NCBI GenBank assembly: GCA_947072565.1
Contig: CAMTIM010000016.1
Location: forward strand, 1 to 64,000
Length of the DNA: 64,000 nt
Origin: an uncultured Peptostreptococcaceae bacterium
GTDB lineage: Bacteria > Bacillota > Clostridia > Peptostreptococcales > Peptostreptococcaceae
Reading direction: 5' to 3'
Shown: positions 44,624-52,789 of the stretch, piece by piece
How the letters are laid out: every line of letters begins with the position of its first letter
How positions within the stretch are numbered: the first letter of the stretch is position 1
The notes under the pieces: generated by a model
The model's database searches: none
What the model saw: the letters and a program-made list of their open reading frames with translations, nothing else
What the model was told of the DNA's origin: nothing
Made by a program: the position numbers and the translations under genes

Positions 44624-45805
44624 TTAATTAAAAGATCCTACGTTCATAATATGCATCATAGTTCCAATTATCAAACAGCCTTCATCTATATCAAAATTAG
44701 ATGTATGAAGAGAATGCTCTTTATCAGTATTTTTATTTTTACATCCTACATGAAAAAATACACCTTTATTATTTTGTGTATAAAATGAAAAATCTTCACC
44801 ACCTAAAGATGGTTTTTTTCTCATTATAAATTTATCCATTCCTAGCAATTCATTTGTATTTTTTATTATAATATCTACCATTTCTTTATTATTTATAACT
44901 GCTGGATATCCATCATCATCTATAAATAAACTTCCTATACACCCAAATGCCTGAGATGTATTTTCAACAATATCTTTTATTCTATTGATCATAAATTCTC
45001 TTGTGTCTTTGTCTAAAGTTCTTAGCGTTCCATTCATTTTTATTTCTTCACATATAATATTTTGAGCATCCCCACCTTGTATTTTTCCAATAGTTAAAAC
45101 TGCACTATTCAGTGGGGATAAATTACGACTTATTATGCTTTGAAGCGCTGTTACAATATGAGATGATGCTACTAGTGCATCTATTCCATTTTCAGGGTAC
45201 GCTCCATGAGATTGTTTACCTTTAATTACTATATTTAAAGTATCTGTACTAGCATTTAAAGTTCCATATTTAGTCTCTATATATCCAACCTCGATATGGG
45301 GCATCACATGAAGACCAAACATATAATCTACCTTTGGATTTTCAAGGCATTTATCTTTTATTAAAAACTTAGCTCCACCTAATGTTTCTTCTGCTGGTTG
45401 AAATAAAAATTTAACATTTACATTTAGTTTTTCCTTGATTGAATTTAATACTTTACACGCACCTAATAACATAGCTATGTGTGCATCATGCCCACAAGCA
45501 TGCATTTTCCCATCATTGACTGACCTGTAATCATGGTTTAGTTCTTCGCTAATTGGCAATGCATCTATATCCGCTCTTATAGCTATTGTTGTTTTATTGT
45601 TAGGATTTATTATATATGCCATTACTCCATTATGATTTTTAAAATCTTTATAATCTATTTTAATTTCTTTTAAATACTCAATTATTTTTTCTTTTGTTTC
45701 ATACTCTTGGAGTGATAATTCTGGTATTTTATGAAATTCTCTTCTCACATCAATTATCCAATTTTCAATATCTTTACAATACCTAAAAATATTTTCTTTA
45801 TTCAT
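44624..45805 (-). CDS. M20D amidohydrolase (N-acyl-amino acid/aminobenzoyl-glutamate type)
   Basis: 393-residue zinc-dependent peptidase/amidohydrolase. Metal ligands lie in MHACGHDAHIAMLLGA, in the catalytic PAEETLGGAKFL, in GLHVMPHIEVGYIE and at the C-terminal GGEDFSFY. The dimerisation insert starts around residue 185. The subfamily includes N-acetyl-L-amino acid and hippurate hydrolases; the exact substrate is unclear. Confidence 0.9.
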   Translation of the reverse strand: MNKENIFRYCKDIENWIIDVRREFHKIPELSLQEYETKEKIIEYLKEIKIDYKDFKNHNGVMAYIINPNNKTTIAIRADIDALPISEELNHDYRSVNDGKMHACGHDAHIAMLLGACKVLNSIKEKLNVNVKFLFQPAEETLGGAKFLIKDKCLENPKVDYMFGLHVMPHIEVGYIETKYGTLNASTDTLNIVIKGKQSHGAYPENGIDALVASSHIVTALQSIISRNLSPLNSAVLTIGKIQGGDAQNIICEEIKMNGTLRTLDKDTREFMINRIKDIVENTSQAFGCIGSLFIDDDGYPAVINNKEMVDIIIKNTNELLGMDKFIMRKKPSLGGEDFSFYTQNNKGVFFHVGCKNKNTDKEHSLHTSNFDIDEGCLIIGTMMHIMNVGSFN

Positions 45806-46086
45806 GTTATTTTCTCCTCTATATTTGCTTGAAATATAATTTAAATACGCTATATCTATGTGTTAAATATTTATGCTTAACAATAATTTATATTCCGATT
45901 TAAGTTTATATGTCATAAATTCATTTATTTTTTAATAATAATTTAATATATACTCTTTGAAAAATCAGTATATTTTTATGTATTATGTATTCTTAAGTTT
46001 TTTTAGAGGAATACGCTATTTTCTGTAGAATTAATAAATAATTCAGAATTATCAAATTAATAAACAATTCATTTAAAAAAAGGTGG
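45806..46086. other. AT-rich divergent intergenic region
   Basis: About 280 bases between the M20 gene and the beta-flower-like gene. They must hold two divergent promoters, but I cannot identify either with confidence and see no RNA gene. Confidence 0.4.
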
Positions 46087-46095
46087 GTGTTAGAT

Positions 46096-46422
46096 ATGAT
46101 TGAAATGGTTAAATTTCCTTATAATAACAGAGGGGTTGCAAGATTAGACTCTGATAATGTGGTTCACAACCACCTGTATCATAATTGTCCTATTGGAGAA
46201 GTTGATGAAAACAATATTGTTTACAACCTTGATAAAAACCCTGTAGGTAGGGTTGATGAAAGTGGCTTTATTCACTCTCATTACTTAAACTCTTGCCCTA
46301 TAGGTAAAGTTGATGAAAATGGCTTCATCTTAAAAGATGGTGAGTTAGTTGCTAAAATCAATGATAACAATGCATTACTTGCTGGGGGAGCTTATTTGTT
46401 GCTTGTACATGAGAATAGATAA
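46096..46422 (+). CDS. Small beta-repeat protein (4-fold beta-flower-like)
   Basis: 108-residue protein made of short repeated blades: HNCPIGEVDENNIVYN, NPVGRVDESGFIHSH, NSCPIGKVDENGFI and LVAKINDNNALL, each near 20 residues. This is the pattern of the small 4-fold beta-flower domain proteins; family match is from memory and moderate. It lacks a signal peptide and ends with a short hydrophobic turn (AGGAYLLLVHENR). ATG at 46096 is nine bases from AGGTGG; a GTG three codons earlier overlaps the site. Function unknown. Confidence 0.7.
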   Translation: MIEMVKFPYNNRGVARLDSDNVVHNHLYHNCPIGEVDENNIVYNLDKNPVGRVDESGFIHSHYLNSCPIGKVDENGFILKDGELVAKINDNNALLAGGAYLLLVHENR

Positions 46423-46453
46423 AAAAAAAGGACAGATTTTCTGTCCTTTTTTT
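46422..46453. terminator. bidirectional terminator
   Basis: AAAAAAAGGACAG (46423-46435) and CTGTCCTTTTTTT (46441-46453) form a strong hairpin between convergent genes, with T-runs both ways. Confidence 0.9.
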
Positions 46454-46471
46454 CTTCTTAATAACTAAGAT

Positions 46472-47341
46472 TTATTTTATGAACTGATGTACAAAATTAA
46501 TCATCATCGGTTTAAATATTCCACTGTAATCAAGTATTTGAGCTACTTGATGATTATTTTCAGTTTGACTATTGTAATTAGCAATTTTGAAAGTTAAGTA
46601 TCCATCAACTTCTTCAACTACATAACCGACTTCCATAGTAGTTGATATCTCTAGGTCTCCCATATCAATGTTTAGGTCTTTTACTAGTTCTTTATTTGCA
46701 CATAAAATTCCACTTGAATATGTACTTATATCCGTTGCGAAAACTATATATTTACTATTTGTTTTCTCTTCATCACACTTTATAAATAACCTATTAGTTA
46801 AACTACTTTTATTCATATTCATAGGTATTAACTTTGATTCTATAGCTTCATCTAAACTTTCTTTTGTTGTTTTAATAAATGTATCCATATCAAATTTATC
46901 TACTTCTATTTTTAATATATTCAATGTCTCTATATTTTCTTGTGGTATATATTTTGCTACATTTTCAAATACATGATATATATCCTTTACTTCATATCCC
47001 TTGTTTATGTACATTTCTTTTATTTCATATTCTTCGTCAAATTCTTTAACTAATTTAGGTAGTTCTTGTTTAGTATCTTCATATTTTATGTTTGTTATAA
47101 ATGGTATTATCTTATTTGGTTTCATTAAGAATGTTTCTAGTGGTTTTATTACTTCATTAGCCTCTTTTATGTCATTTTCTTCAAATGCTGCTTCAATACC
47201 ATCTTCTAAAAATGCTACTTCCACTTCCATTTCATATTCTTCTTCATCTATTACATTAGTTCCTACAGGATACATTACTATTAACTTACTTTTATCAAAT
47301 ATATATCCAAATGAATAGTCTATTTCTAATTTTTTTTTCAT
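46472..47341 (-). CDS. Protein of unknown function
   Basis: 289-residue acidic cytosolic protein; I do not recognise the family. No signal or membrane segment. The N-terminal third is Glu-rich (EEEYEMEVEVAFLEDGIEAAFEEND), the C-terminal part is a mixed alpha/beta domain including KYIVFATDISTYSSGILCANKELVKDL. A clear AAGGAG site precedes the ATG. It is convergent with the beta-flower-like gene and 70 bases beyond the YkvI gene, so it could share that transcript. Confidence 0.7.
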   Translation of the reverse strand: MKKKLEIDYSFGYIFDKSKLIVMYPVGTNVIDEEEYEMEVEVAFLEDGIEAAFEENDIKEANEVIKPLETFLMKPNKIIPFITNIKYEDTKQELPKLVKEFDEEYEIKEMYINKGYEVKDIYHVFENVAKYIPQENIETLNILKIEVDKFDMDTFIKTTKESLDEAIESKLIPMNMNKSSLTNRLFIKCDEEKTNSKYIVFATDISTYSSGILCANKELVKDLNIDMGDLEISTTMEVGYVVEEVDGYLTFKIANYNSQTENNHQVAQILDYSGIFKPMMINFVHQFIK

Positions 47342-47412
47342 ATGTTTTCTCCTTAGCGTTTATGATGTAAATATATTATCATAGTTTTAATATATTTTAT
47401 AGTATATGGATA

Positions 47413-48510
47413 TTATAAACCCTTAACTTTAATATTAATACCATGCATATTTATTTTTAAACGCCTTATAAGAATTGCTACTATTATTATCACACCAAAT
47501 AATCCAGACAATGGATAAATAAATTTAACCAACATAGCAAATGGTAGTCTGCCTCCAATAAATCCTAGAACTGTACATATGGTAGCTATTATAATAAATC
47601 TTTTGCTCTTTTCTTGTGCGAAACTACTACATACGCTCCAAAGCAAAGGTACTGCAGTTGTATATATACCAGCTATCAATATTATAGAAAACATAATACC
47701 GACTATAGGGCCTATCTTATCTGCCATATATAATGTTGGTATGTCTTTTATATATACATTTTGTATGTCTGACATTATTCCTAGATTAAGAGCTATCGCT
47801 GCAATTGCAAATGCTATTCCACCTATTACTCCTCCCCAAATACAGTTCTTTTTATTTTTTGCTGTAGATCCTACACCTACTAAAAATGGTGTTGCTATTA
47901 TTAAGTTAAGTCCACTATATATAATGCTACTCATCCACCAATTATCTACAGATTTTGTTACATTTAATGTTGCTATTATTTCATTAGTACAACAAAACGT
48001 TTCATAGTTTCTTGCGATTGTTACTATCCCAACTCCAACTGAAATTATTACTATCATAGGCCCTATATTTCCTAATATATCTATTACCTTATTCATACCT
48101 AATAATACCGATATCAATGCCAATATTGCCAAAATAAAAGACCCTATATTTTTATTCATACCATAATATTGATTCATAGAAGCACCTGCTCCTGATATCA
48201 TAACCACAAAACTACAAAAGAAAAAAATAGGCATAAATACTTTAAAAAAACCACCAACCCAATTTCCACATAAATATGTAAATATATCGCTACTTGATTT
48301 TAATCTTGCAGTTTTTCCTATTTCTAATAAATTTGCACCACAATACGCTAGTATTATCATACAAATAATATTAGATAAAATACTTATCATTCCATGAGCT
48401 GAAAAAAACTGCATTATCTCTTGGCCTGTTGCGAATCCTGACCCTATACACACAGATATGTATGTACCGGCAAATTTCATAATTTCCTTTAAATTCCCAC
48501 TTTTTTTCAT
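47413..48510 (-). CDS. YkvI family membrane protein (transporter-like)
   Basis: 365-residue protein with about ten hydrophobic helices. The N-terminal FAGTYISVCIGSGFATGQEIMQFF, with its broken first helix, is the hallmark of the YkvI group, distantly related to LeuT-fold amino-acid permeases. GVGIVTIA, PFLVGVGSTAKNKK and IGGRLPFAMLVKFIYPLSGLFG support it. An amino-acid-like substrate is plausible; none is proven. Confidence 0.85.
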   Translation of the reverse strand: MKKSGNLKEIMKFAGTYISVCIGSGFATGQEIMQFFSAHGMISILSNIICMIILAYCGANLLEIGKTARLKSSSDIFTYLCGNWVGGFFKVFMPIFFFCSFVVMISGAGASMNQYYGMNKNIGSFILAILALISVLLGMNKVIDILGNIGPMIVIISVGVGIVTIARNYETFCCTNEIIATLNVTKSVDNWWMSSIIYSGLNLIIATPFLVGVGSTAKNKKNCIWGGVIGGIAFAIAAIALNLGIMSDIQNVYIKDIPTLYMADKIGPIVGIMFSIILIAGIYTTAVPLLWSVCSSFAQEKSKRFIIIATICTVLGFIGGRLPFAMLVKFIYPLSGLFGVIIIVAILIRRLKINMHGINIKVKGL

Positions 48511-48626
48511 GATTAACCCCCTCTCTATTTTTTTGGTTCAATCCTTTGATAATTTATATGCTTGTTCAACGTTTTTAATATCTTAAATTATAAATTCATC
48601 TTAAAATTCACTATTTATACGCATAA

Positions 48627-48662
48627 AAAAGACTTACTCAATTTAATATAAGTAAGTCTTTT
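48627..48662 (-). terminator. terminator of DAACS symporter gene
   Basis: AAAAGACTTACT (48627-48638) pairs with AGTAAGTCTTTT (48651-48662) about 20 bases past the stop codon, T-runs on both sides. Confidence 0.85.
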
Positions 48663-48681
48663 ATTATCTTAACAAAATCTA

Positions 48682-49956
48682 TTATGCTATTTTGCTTTCA
48701 GTATTTTTATTATATAAATTTAAATCTAAGTCTTTTTCACTATTAGCTACTACAAGTGTACAAACATTATCTCCCATTACATTTACAGTAGTTCTAAACA
48801 TATCTATAATTCTTTCAACACCCATTATTAATCCGATTCCTTCAAGTGGAAGACCTACTGACTGAAGCACCATTGATAACATTATCATTCCTACACCAGG
48901 TACTCCCGCTGTACCAATTGATGCTAATGTTGCAGTAAGAACTATTGTCATCATTTCACTCATACCTAAATCTATTCCATATATCTGAGCTATAAAAAGT
49001 GCTGCTACACCTTGCATTATAGCCGTACCATCCATATTTATAGTAGCTCCCATTGGTATTGTAAATGATCTTGTTGATTTTCCTACTCCTAATTCCTCCA
49101 TAATTTCTAAACTTACTGGCACAGACGCATTACTTGACGCAGTTGAAAATGTAACTGCTGCAACTTGCGTAAATTTCTTTAAAAATGGCTTAATTTTTTG
49201 CTTTGTAAATAATTTAAATAGTCCACCATACACAATACTTACATGTATTAATAGTGCAAATAAAACAACTGCTACATATTTTAATAATGCAAATATAGCA
49301 TCAGTTCCAACTGTTGCAAAAGTATCTGCCACTAGTGCAAATACACCATAAGGAGCAAATAACATTATTATATTTACCATTTTCATACAAATTTCATTAC
49401 CACTTTCAAACAATATTTTTATAGGCTCAGCTTTCTCACCTACTACATTTATAGCTATTCCTATAAGAAGTGCAAAGAATATTACTTGTAACATATCACC
49501 ATTTGCTAAAGCTTGAATTGGATTACTTGGTATAATACTTAAAATTATTTCTACTATTGATTTTGATTCTCCAATTGATACTTTACCTGAAACCATACTA
49601 CTCATATCAAGGCCAATACCTGGCTTTAATATGCTACCTAAAATAAGTGCTATAACTATTGCTAGTGCTGTTGTTCCTAAATAAAACAACATTGTTTTTC
49701 CACCAATTCTACCTAATTTCTTAACATCTCCCATAGAAGCCGATCCACATATTAACGAAACAAATACTAGTGGTACTACCATCATTTTTATAGCTGAAGT
49801 AAATCCACTTCCTGCCACTTTAAATATTCCGCCTAAAATTAATGTATCTTTTATATATCCTCCTGGCAATTGCTTTAATACTAAACCTACTATAAATCCT
49901 AACAGTAAGCCTAATAATATTTTACTTGTCAATGTTGGTTTTTTCTTCATTTTCAT
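48682..49956 (-). CDS. Dicarboxylate/amino acid:cation symporter (DAACS)
   Basis: About 424-residue secondary transporter of the GltP/GltPh/SstT family. The serine-rich re-entrant loop FSTASSNASVPVSLEIMEELG and the NMDGTA motif in MGATINMDGTAIMQG are both present, as is the second re-entrant region GTAGVPGVGMIMLS. It imports glutamate, aspartate, serine or related solutes with Na+ or H+. The frame begins further up, but that part contains AGGTGG. The ATG codons at 49956 and 49950 are the real candidates; the second has the better spacing. Confidence 0.92.
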   Translation of the reverse strand: MKMKKKPTLTSKILLGLLLGFIVGLVLKQLPGGYIKDTLILGGIFKVAGSGFTSAIKMMVVPLVFVSLICGSASMGDVKKLGRIGGKTMLFYLGTTALAIVIALILGSILKPGIGLDMSSMVSGKVSIGESKSIVEIILSIIPSNPIQALANGDMLQVIFFALLIGIAINVVGEKAEPIKILFESGNEICMKMVNIIMLFAPYGVFALVADTFATVGTDAIFALLKYVAVVLFALLIHVSIVYGGLFKLFTKQKIKPFLKKFTQVAAVTFSTASSNASVPVSLEIMEELGVGKSTRSFTIPMGATINMDGTAIMQGVAALFIAQIYGIDLGMSEMMTIVLTATLASIGTAGVPGVGMIMLSMVLQSVGLPLEGIGLIMGVERIIDMFRTTVNVMGDNVCTLVVANSEKDLDLNLYNKNTESKIA

Positions 49957-49974
49957 TCTCCACCTTTCGAACAT

Positions 49975-50240
49975 TCCATATACTTATACACTCTATTATA
50001 CATTATTATATTTTTTTGTACATTAAAAATTAAAGCAAATAGCAATATAAAGACTATTTAAACATTATTTTTTAAAGTATTAATAATATTAAACTTAATT
50101 AAATTAGAATTTTGTATTTTATACCTTTCTATTTAATCAATTACTTGCAAAACCCATTAATTTATTTTTTTATTTTTTTTTATTATTTTTTTATTTTTTA
50201 TACTCTATATTAAAGTTTTTTTTTGTGTATACATTAATAA
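49975..50240. other. AT-rich intergenic region with poly-T tracts
   Basis: Region between the symporter and ssb. It contains long T tracts (about 50160-50225) and no supportable gene. It presumably holds the symporter promoter; no clear -35/-10 pair was chosen. Confidence 0.4.
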
Positions 50241-50244
50241 ATAA

Positions 50245-50307
50245 AGTAGGAGCATAAATATAAAATCATCATTTAACGAACAATAATTTTACATTCATAC
50301 TCCTACT
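50245..50307 (-). terminator. long imperfect hairpin downstream of ssb
   Basis: AGTAGGAG (50245-50252) and CTCCTACT (50300-50307) close a 63-base structure with a second inner stem (TGTAAAAT/ATTTTATA on the minus strand). It starts about 40 bases after the ssb stop. It may be a terminator or 3' structural element; the U-run is modest. Confidence 0.5.
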
Positions 50308-50348
50308 AAGTCAGAACTATTTAATTTTAATGCTATTTTTTAAACTAA

Positions 50349-50753
50349 TTAAAATGGTAATTCTTCTTTATTTTCATCAACATTTATTCCAGCTTCTTCA
50401 AATACATTTGATCCATTGAAATATTTATTTTTAGGTTCTGTCGAACTTAAAAACTTAACATTATCAGCTTTAACTCTTGTATAATATTTATTTTCTCCAT
50501 TAGAGTCTTTATATTTTTCAATTCTTAGTTGACCATTTACCGCAATTAATCTACCTTTAGTTAGATATTTAGCACAATTTTCTGCTTGTTTATCCCATGT
50601 TTGGATTTCTATTATATCTGATTTTTGATCTTGTGTTTTTTTTGTGCGCCTATCTACTGCTATTGTAAAAGTTGTTACTGCTGTATTTTCACTCCCTATA
50701 TACTTTATTTGTGGATCCTTAACAAGTTTTCCTACTAAAACTATATTATTCAT
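50349..50753 (-). CDS. ssb: Single-stranded DNA-binding protein (second-type SSB)
   Basis: 134-residue SSB with a single OB fold: MNNIVLVGKLVKDPQIKYIGS at the N-terminus, TTFTIAVDRR, WDKQAENCAKYLTKGRLIAVNGQLRIEKY, and the acidic tip EELPF that recruits partner proteins. The linker is very short compared with the main replicative SSB. The gene is not between rpsF and rpsR, so it is probably an additional copy, like the competence or phage-type SSB forms. Coats single-stranded DNA in repair or uptake. Confidence 0.9.
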   Translation of the reverse strand: MNNIVLVGKLVKDPQIKYIGSENTAVTTFTIAVDRRTKKTQDQKSDIIEIQTWDKQAENCAKYLTKGRLIAVNGQLRIEKYKDSNGENKYYTRVKADNVKFLSSTEPKNKYFNGSNVFEEAGINVDENKEELPF

Positions 50754-50880
50754 ATATATCTTCCTTTACTTATTTATTTTATTAAAACACTTTATTTTAG
50801 TAGGATTATATACACATAGTAATTCATTTATACAAAATCAATTTTATTCATCAACTAATTTATAAAGTTATTTTATATAA

Positions 50881-50925
50881 AAAATAGATATTATCATTTT
50901 TTAAAATATGATTAATATCTATTTT
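50881..50925 (-). terminator. glycogen operon terminator
   Basis: Exact 13-bp inverted repeat AAAATAGATATTA (50881-50893) with 50913-50925, just beyond the stop codon of the last gene of the operon. Confidence 0.8.
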
Positions 50926-50929
50926 TATA

Positions 50930-52789
50930 TTATATTTGTATTAAATTTTTTATATTAAATATTTGAATGTCCTTATTTTTTAAACATATGTTGAATAATC
51001 CTTCTTCTTTAAATAGGCTTTCCAAATATTTTTTAGAACTGTTTTTTATATCTACTACTTCTAAGATATTTTCTTCAAAATTCAAATTTATACTTTGATT
51101 GTTTTCACTTCTATTTATCACTATCAGCATTTTTTCTTCTTCTATGTATCTAATAAAGGCAAACACATCATCATTTTTTGTATCTATAAATTTAGTTTCT
51201 CCATGCATTAATATTTCATATTTTTTTCTTGTATTTATAGATTCTTTATAAAATCCAATCATATCCTCATCTTCATTTTTCCAAGGATAAGTTCTTCTAT
51301 TATCTGGATCTGTACCACCACAAACTCCAGCTTCATCTCCATAATATATATAAGGAACTCCTTCAAAGGTCATCTGAACTCCGACTGCTAATTTAACCAT
51401 GTCGCAATCGTTGTTAAGTTCTGTTTTTATCCTAGCCACATCATGTGTTCCTAATAAGTTTAGATTTGATTTAAAGGCTTCACATGGATAATTCTCTTTT
51501 ATTTCCATAAATTTATTATTAAGTTGTTTAGATGTAATATCATTTTTCAAAAAAGAAAGTAAATTTTGTCTAAATGGATATCCCATTACTGAGTCTAATT
51601 GTCCTCCTAAAAGGTAACTTCGTCTTTCTCCATAACTTACTTTATTTGATGCATCTTCCCATACTTCACCTGTTAAAATAGCCTCATTATCTAATTGATT
51701 CAGTTCCTTTTTAAGAGTTTTTATAAATTCTGTAGGAAGTTCGTCCGCTACATCCAATCTCCACCCTTTAACACCCATGCCAGTCCATTTTTTAATCACA
51801 CTATCCTTATCTCTAATTATATAATTTATATAACTATCTTCTAGTTCATTTACATTTGGAAGTGCTTTTATATCCCACCAACACTCATATTCATTTGGAT
51901 GCTGTTTAAAATTGTACCAAGGGCTATACTTAGAGCTTTGTGACTGATATGCACCAAGTTCTTCATATTTTCCATATTTATTAAAATACTTACTATCTGC
52001 TCCAGTATGACTAAACACGCCATCTAGTACTATACTAATACCTTTTTTTTGAGCTTTATCTATAAGTTCTTTAAATACTTCTTCATCACCAAACATTGAA
52101 TCTATTTTTTTGTAGTCTCCTGTATCATATTTATGATTACTAGAAGCCTCAAATATAGGACTTAGATATATAATACTAATACCTAATTTTTTCAAATAAC
52201 CTAATTTATCTATAATCCCTTTTAAGTTACCACCATGAAAATCCCATCTAATTATATCTCCATCGCTATCTTTTATATACATTGGAGTATCACTCCAATT
52301 CCCATATATAAAACTGTTTTCTTTTGTATCAGTAGGCTTTTTACTTCTATTTCCATTGTTAAATCTATCTACAAATATATGATACATTATCCCATCTTTA
52401 TACCATTTAGGTACTTTATAATCATCATATACTGTAATTTGATATTTATTTATATTTTCATGTGTATATTCACACACATTCCCATCTTCAATACTTTTTC
52501 CGTAATATTTTTTTTGAATTTCCCCGTTTACTTCTATATCTACTTCAAAATAATAGAAATAAACACCAACTTCATTAAATCCATCAAATTCGCCTCTATA
52601 ATACTTTTTACTTTCCTTTATTAAACTTTTTTTACTTAATACTACATTTTCTTTTAAAATTACCCAGGAAATATCTTGTATATTATAATTTTCATCACTA
52701 GCTACAGATATTCTCATACTTTGTCTTTTTTTTAGGGATCCAAAAGGAGCCTTATTTTCCCATGAATTATAATCAACTATATTTTCCAT
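50930..52789 (-). CDS. GH13 alpha-glucan hydrolase (neopullulanase/amylopullulanase-like)
   Basis: 619-residue alpha-amylase family enzyme, no signal peptide, therefore cytoplasmic. An N-terminal beta-sandwich (about 1-125) precedes the barrel. Catalytic residues are in KGWRLDVADELP (nucleophile Asp), LTGEVWEDAS (acid Glu) and LLGTHDVARIKTE (Asp). VDRFNNGNRSKKP near residue 150 is typical of maltogenic/neopullulanase members. It probably debranches or trims limit dextrins left by GlgP. It starts immediately after the glgP stop codon (TAAATG). Last gene of the glycogen operon, as in related Clostridia. Confidence 0.88.
   Translation of the reverse strand: MENIVDYNSWENKAPFGSLKKRQSMRISVASDENYNIQDISWVILKENVVLSKKSLIKESKKYYRGEFDGFNEVGVYFYYFEVDIEVNGEIQKKYYGKSIEDGNVCEYTHENINKYQITVYDDYKVPKWYKDGIMYHIFVDRFNNGNRSKKPTDTKENSFIYGNWSDTPMYIKDSDGDIIRWDFHGGNLKGIIDKLGYLKKLGISIIYLSPIFEASSNHKYDTGDYKKIDSMFGDEEVFKELIDKAQKKGISIVLDGVFSHTGADSKYFNKYGKYEELGAYQSQSSKYSPWYNFKQHPNEYECWWDIKALPNVNELEDSYINYIIRDKDSVIKKWTGMGVKGWRLDVADELPTEFIKTLKKELNQLDNEAILTGEVWEDASNKVSYGERRSYLLGGQLDSVMGYPFRQNLLSFLKNDITSKQLNNKFMEIKENYPCEAFKSNLNLLGTHDVARIKTELNNDCDMVKLAVGVQMTFEGVPYIYYGDEAGVCGGTDPDNRRTYPWKNEDEDMIGFYKESINTRKKYEILMHGETKFIDTKNDDVFAFIRYIEEEKMLIVINRSENNQSINLNFEENILEVVDIKNSSKKYLESLFKEEGLFNICLKNKDIQIFNIKNLIQI

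Noticed and set aside
47579-48007. 142-residue plus-strand open frame opposite the YkvI gene
   Set aside because: Antisense shadow of a conserved membrane protein; no ribosome-binding site or family similarity.
50160-50225. Poly-T tract as a mobile or repeat element
   Set aside because: It is simple low-complexity AT sequence without unit structure; it is consistent with promoter-region AT richness.
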